Positions 57,946 to 64,000 of a stretch of DNA of 64,000 nucleotides are shown piece by piece. This DNA comes from Adenophora triphylla var. japonica. Its lineage: Eukaryota > Streptophyta > Magnoliopsida > Asterales > Campanulaceae. The stretch lies in contig JAFEMH010000737.1 in the NCBI GenBank assembly GCA_022495995.1, forward strand, positions 79,501-143,500, written 5' to 3'. The first letter of the stretch is position 1; each line of letters opens with the position of its first letter. Both the position numbers and the translations under genes were made by a program. The notes beneath the pieces are model-generated. The model was given only the letters and a program-made list of their open reading frames with translations. It had not been told where the DNA came from and did no database searches.

Positions 57946-58693
57946 TATAACATATTCCCACTTCAATTCAACCCATTATATCACCTTTTAACATATTTCT
58001 TCAACCAACTTATTTCCTTTTCATTCCAAACACCAAGTGAATGATCCAACCTTTACAAAACTGATTCATAACATCATAATAGCATCACAATACATATTAT
58101 GAACAGTTATTTGAAAGAATCATAACAACTTACCAAATTTTACCAAAATAAAAAGAAGATATAACCGGCTCTTCTTTCTCTAAACATCTTCCTTAGCAAT
58201 AATTCGAAGTTGGAATCAACCACAACTCAAAGGATGAATTTCTGGGATTTTTAGAAGTTAACTAGGGTTTAAGCTTTCTTCTTGGCTGGGAGAGAAAGGG
58301 AGAAGCTGATGGAATTATATGGCTTCTTTAAGAAGCTAAAATGAGATTTATATAAAACATGTTTCACACAAGCTCCTCCAAGCTTGAAATCAACCAACAA
58401 CCACCTCAAGGTTATAGTTACACCTAAGCACCTTGACACTTTCATAACACTTTTAATTCAAAATTTCAAGTGTTATCACTTTACTATACAAAACTCCCAT
58501 TCCTTTTATTTAGACATTATATATTCAAATCAAGTTAATTACATCTAAATTCATATAGTTCATCACAAATATCAAAATGAACACGTAATCATTTCAAATG
58601 CCAACAAGCAAAGGATGAGATGCAATGCATGCCCAACCCCACGTGCTTCACGTGTGACCAAAATGTGTCTAGGTTTAGGGTCGTGACAATATG

Positions 58694-59879
<1,186 letters not shown>

Positions 59880-59880
<1 letters not shown>

Positions 59881-61224
59881 AGTTTGGGGGTATTTAATGT
59901 ACGTGTTTTTACCCATCCAAATTATATATCTGTATACCTATTTGTTTCTCAACCTTGGGTGTTTTGTATGGTTTTTTGAGTGTTTGTAAGTACATAAAAG
60001 GGAAGGAGAAATTCCCTAAATATGATAAAAATGATACGAAAAGGAACGATCGAGAACGAAATGGCAAAGGAGGAAATAATGGAAATTACATAATGACAAA
60101 GTGGATATGACCTGAGATTTCATTACCATTGGATATTACTCGTTGAGAGCTTTCCAACCATATATGGCACATCTCAATCGAAGTCCGTATGAAGAAGTTA
60201 TTACCTCTGGATATTTGCCAAGGAATGTACAAGTCGATAAAGCATGAAGAACGCACACACCCAAGGAGGTGGAGCGCCCGCTCCCCAATTACAGAAACAC
60301 ACAATTTCCACCATCATAAAGGGTACAACCGTATGGAGGTTCCCCCCCCCCCCACTCCCAAGGCAGTTGTTCAGCTTTCCTCTCTAGACTTGGTTTTTTG
60401 CTCCGTTTCCTAAATTTGACCCTCCTCCTTCTCCCTAGTAAATAAAGACAAACTTCAGCCATATTTTTTGTCATCTCTTACACTTTAATTAGGGTTTAAA
60501 ATTGTTGAAGACAAGATTCAAGATCAAGGTTTTATTTATTTCTTTTCATCTTTTATGGCTATTTGTAGCTAAATTTTTGGTTCGTGGATTTGGTGATTAA
60601 CAATTGCATCTTTATACTAAGGTTTTAATTCTTTCTGTCTCTTTCTCATTCTTGTTCTTCTCAACATTCTTAAATATAATTCTTAGGTTTCAATTGCATG
60701 TTAAGATACTTTTGGCCTTTGAATTTACTTGGTTATAAATTGTCGCACTCACGTGGATAGTTTATACATTGACCATTGTTGAGAAAAATAGATTCAATTT
60801 ACGACGTACCAAGAAGTCAAACGAATCTAGGTTATTATGTTCTTATGTTTTAAATTGAATCTATTGAATGTATGTATCAATAGATCAAGAAGGTATAAAC
60901 AAGATAGAAATATTAGGGTTGCAATCCGCACACCAAACGTCCCAACCCTATGTTTGTGAACGAACCCTTGAATGAGATTGATTCATTTTATATGATTTGG
61001 AATAGCATAAAATGACAATTGTTATAATCCCCAATCCATGAATTCCTTGTTTCCCTGATTTCTTATTTGTTAGTTAATTCTTGCTTTCTTAGGTAATTTA
61101 ATCAAATCAAATCTAAAACCCCTTTTTTGTTACTTTTATACTAATAAAATATACTTGTTACACACGAGTCCCTGTTGATTCGACCCTTGCATTGTTCATA
61201 TTACTACATTGATAAACTAGTGCA
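59880..61224 (+). repeat. E6 3' LTR with preceding polypurine tract (ends approximate)
   Basis: AAGTTTGGGGGTATTTAA (59880-59897), the typical Athila/TAT polypurine context, precedes TGTACGTG at 59898, the likely LTR start. The GTCCCTGTTGATTCGACCC phrase near 61170 marks the distal part, as in many gypsy LTRs. A likely end is CTAGTGCA near 61224. A GC dyad GGAGCGCCCGCTCC is at 60271-60284. No partner LTR is in the window. Confidence 0.55.
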
Positions 61225-61560
61225 TTTGCTAGGTAATTTAATAAGAGGGAGATTTCTTCCATTAATTTGTAAAGTAGGAAAGATAATGAGTGGAAGAAAT
61301 AGTAAAGATTTCTTGTCATTTTAGTAAAGAGAAATGGTATGTGGGACGTCCAAAACGAATGAAGAGTAATGGTATGCGCGATGGAGGGAGTATGTTGTTT
61401 TTGCAGAGTTAGTCTCATAAAAAATCAAAAAATCTAGCGATTAGAAATATTCAAAAATTGTGTGTTTCATTTATATTTCAACACTAATATTAATAAACGT
61501 TAATCATGGGTTAGTGACTTCATATTGAAGACGTCCAGTTTGGATCGAGAAGAAATCGCA
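61225..61560. other. Spacer with degenerate MITE end
   Basis: GGAGGGAGTATG near 61383-61394, with inner sequence GGTATGTGGGACGTCC, looks like a worn Stowaway terminus; the partner end may be the GAGGGAGATTTCTTCC sequence near 61245. Nothing else is recognised. Confidence 0.35.
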
Positions 61561-61779
61561 AGTAGTTCCTGATTTTGTTGTTTACACGACCACGTGTTGC
61601 TGTATGTACGGTCGTGGGGATCAAACATCTGAGAGTTGTTTATTGGGTACTGCTAGCTCGCCAATGCAGAATCAAGGATACATCCGTGCATAAAGGGTTT
61701 TCTTGGGCACTGCTATCAGGGATCACAAGGATCCACAGGGCAAAGCAGCAGTCGTTCCCACATGAGGAGTTGTTCATGT

Positions 61780-64000
61780 TGGAGCAGTAGAAGATACGAA
61801 AAAGGTAGCATCGAAGGAAGTAATAGTAGATCTGATTGCGCTAGATGAGAGGGCCACTCTAAGATCATGGTATCTTGATGATGAGGTTCTGGCAGATGTT
61901 GCAGACTGTGATTCCGGTGGAGCTTTATGGCTAATGTTAGAGAGCATGTTCTTGACGAAATCTCTGACCAACAAGCTCTACCTAAAACATAAGTTTTTTG
62001 CTCTTCGTATGATTGAAGGTACGACCAATAGGGATCATCTATATAGATTTACATCTATGTTACTTTCACTTCATAACATTGATGTTAAAATCAAGGATGA
62101 GGATGCTTCTTTTATTCTTCTTGTGTATTTACCTTTATCATATGAAAATAATGTGAATTCGTGCATAAATGGTAAGGATACAATCACTCTGATTGAAGTG
62201 AAAACTTCTTTTAAGACCACAAAGTTGCGTCAAAAGATAAGTGGTAATAGTACAGATACTTAGTCACCATGTTTAGTTGCGAGGAGTAGTACGGGTTATA
62301 GCAATAAGAAGAAGAAAACTTTTATCAAAAAGGGACCGAAACTTGGAGATATCTGTAATTACTGCAATGAGAAGGGACATTGGAAATCAGATTGTCATAG
62401 GGAGAAGAGAGGTGAGACATCTGTTCATTCTGAGGCTACTGTTGCTATGGCAAACAATGCCGATTCTGAGTAGGATTATGCTCTAGTAATAGAAGAAGTT
62501 GCTCATCAAACAGATTTGTGGATTCTTTATTCTAGAGCTTCTTATCATATTAGTCCAAGTAGGGAGTGGCTTATAACTTTTGAGCTGTTGGATGGTGGTA
62601 ATATTTGTATGGCTAACAGTGTTGCTTGCTAGGTAGTTGGTATTGACTCTATCAAGTTGCAGACCCATGATGGTAATTTTTGCACTTTGAACGATGTGAG
62701 ACACGTTCTGCTTATGACATATAATATGATATTTCTTAGTCAGCTAGACAAAAAAGAGTAGATTTTCAAGGTATTTGTTTGTAAGGGTTCTAAATGGTTT
62801 GAAGTCAGGTTCATGTATTTCCTCAAAGGAAAAACGCATTCTGGTTCAGTTTTTATTAATTATTACAGGTGGGTGAGGGGGATATGACAAATTTGTGGCA
62901 TATTAGGCTCAGACACATAAGCATGATAGGGATGTAGGAATTGGCAAAACATGATCTTATTTGTGCTATAAGATCAAGGACCTTGAGTTTTGTGAGCATT
63001 GTGTACTCAGAAAGATGAAGCAAAGCAAATTTTCTATGGCGGTTCATAGAACAAAGGGTACTCTGGAATACATCCACCCAGATCGTTGGGGACCTTCGCC
63101 CGTGGAATCATTGATGGGTCATAAGTATTTTTTTTCAATAATTGATAATTAATCAAAGAAGACTTAGATAGTTATTATGAAGCACAAAAGTAAGGCTCTC
63201 AAGAGCTTCAGGAAGCAGAAGATATTAGTGGAAAATCAGATAGAGAAGAAAATCAAGTGACTCTTGACGGATAATGGGATGGAGTTTTTTAATATTGAGT
63301 TCGATGAATTCTGTAAGGAAGTAGAAATTTCTATACATCTTACTATCAGGGGTACACCACATCAGAATGGTGTCACAGAATGTATGAATCATACATTTTT
63401 GGTGAGAGCAAGGTGCATGATCTCAAATGAAGGGCTATTTGAGGGCTTCAGACACAAGCGGTTAGCACAACATGTAACTTGATAAATCGCGAACCTCACA
63501 CATGTATCAACCTCAAGGTTTCCAATGAGGTATGGTCAGGTAAACCTCATAATTATTCTATGTTATAACTTTTGGTTGTTTGGCTTATTATCATGTTGAT
63601 GATGAAACTTTGGAGGCGAGAGCTAGGAAGGGAGTTTTCAGGGGTTATGGAGATGGTGTCAAGGGATACCAAATTTGATCTCCATCTGAAATAGGGTTAT
63701 TATAAGAATGAATGTTGTCTTTAATGAAAATTTGCTATTAATTCCTATTGTGAGATTTGATATTATATAAGCGTTAGGTAGTGTTGATAAATAGGTAGAG
63801 CAGCAAGATACTAAAGAGTTGAGCAGTCCACATCAAGATGTTAATCAGAATTTACCTATAGAGATGGAATCACCAGACAGTTCATTACCTATTTCTAAAG
63901 AACGTTTGTTAGCTCAACAGAGGTCTAAAAGATTTAATTTTGGGAAGCCTCCTAAGAGGTATGGCATAGTGTCTTATGCACTTCAGGTTTCTGAGAAGGT
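61780..64000 (+). pseudogene. Tnt1/Tork-like copia gag-pol, decayed, runs off the window
   Basis: Gag is recognisable from about 61800 (SWYLDDEVLADVADC, then MFLTKSLTNKLYLKHKFFAL and YLPLSYENNVNSC). The zinc knuckle CNYCNEKGHWKSDC (62354-62395) follows. A protease-like region (62510-62710) contains ILYSRASYHISPSREW, where the usual active-site Asp is not seen. The integrase zinc region has CEHCVLRKMKQSKF (about 62995). The core shows LLTDNGMEFFN (63262 onward) and HQNGVTECMNHTF. Sequence of the integrase/reverse transcriptase linker ends the window (RLLAQQRSKRFNFGKPPKRY). Many stops and frameshifts are present. No LTR was located upstream. Confidence 0.88.

Larger units (their letters stand above)
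55849..58688 (-). mobile_element. Tekay/Del-like solo LTR (TSD ATATG)
   Basis: The 2840-bp sequence begins TGTCACGACCCTAAACC on the minus strand (58688) and ends GGTGCCCACA (55849). It is flanked by ATATG at 55844-55848 and 58689-58693. The TGTCACGACCC start is typical of Tekay/Del chromovirus LTRs. No internal domains exist, so it is a solo LTR. A Stowaway MITE (57713-57945) and a palindrome cluster (57419-57561) lie inside. A TATATAAAT sequence (minus, about 58358-58345) is a possible TATA box. Confidence 0.9.

Noticed and set aside
61575..61790. 71-codon frame upstream of the right-hand copia gag
   Set aside because: Does not resemble copia gag and has no domain; likely chance sequence.

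Overview
The window is plant nuclear DNA, most likely from a eudicot. It is almost entirely nested transposable elements, with only one short stretch that looks like host coding sequence. The evidence is LTR retrotransposons of several Ty3/gypsy and Ty1/copia lineages, Stowaway-, Tourist- and hAT-type MITEs with correct target-site duplications (TSDs), a CACTA terminus, a Helitron helicase tail and AT-rich spacers. No rRNA, tRNA or intact host gene was seen. Names E0 to E6 are local labels.

Left third (1-22,750). E1 is a complete Ogre/TAT-like gypsy element at 104-20564 (+) with TSD CTAAT. It sits in the tandem repeats of an older minus-strand gypsy remnant (E0, whose pol tail is at 20690-22745). 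E1 has near-identical 1.73-kb LTRs, a primer-binding site, a long leader, a heavily frameshifted gag-pro-RT-RNase H-integrase region (3.2-9.3 kb) and two decayed antisense genes (9.7-14.7 kb). One antisense gene is DUF7745-like; the other is plant-mobile-domain-like and seems to contain introns. A 72-bp minisatellite follows, split by a younger 1463-bp solo LTR with TSD CCCGA.

Middle (22,750-38,132). AT-rich DNA carries MITEs and a Helitron helicase C-terminus. E3 is a nearly intact copia element (26810-33394, minus, TSD ATATT). Right of it lie a hAT MITE, a candidate RS-rich terminal exon (34264-34378, minus), and a SIRE-like LTR with a coiled-coil ORF.

Right third (38,133-64,000). E2 (38133-51058, minus) shares E1's LTRs, leader and 3' modules but encodes only gag, so it is a TR-GAG-type non-autonomous derivative. 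It abuts a 1.16-kb array of TATAGGG/CCCTATA heptamers that repeatedly switch strand. Then come a Stowaway MITE, a CACTA end, a pol-less gypsy element (E6) interrupted by a 2840-bp Tekay/Del-like solo LTR (TSD ATATG), a TA/TG microsatellite, the E6 LTR, and a decayed copia element running off the window.

The pattern I find most interesting is that five unrelated LTR families here each carry GC-rich palindromes in otherwise AT-rich LTRs. In E1 the same palindrome also stands upstream of both antisense genes. Element boundaries were placed from matching LTR copies, TG..CA ends and TSDs read directly from the sequence. Lineage names rest on remembered family features and were not checked by database search.
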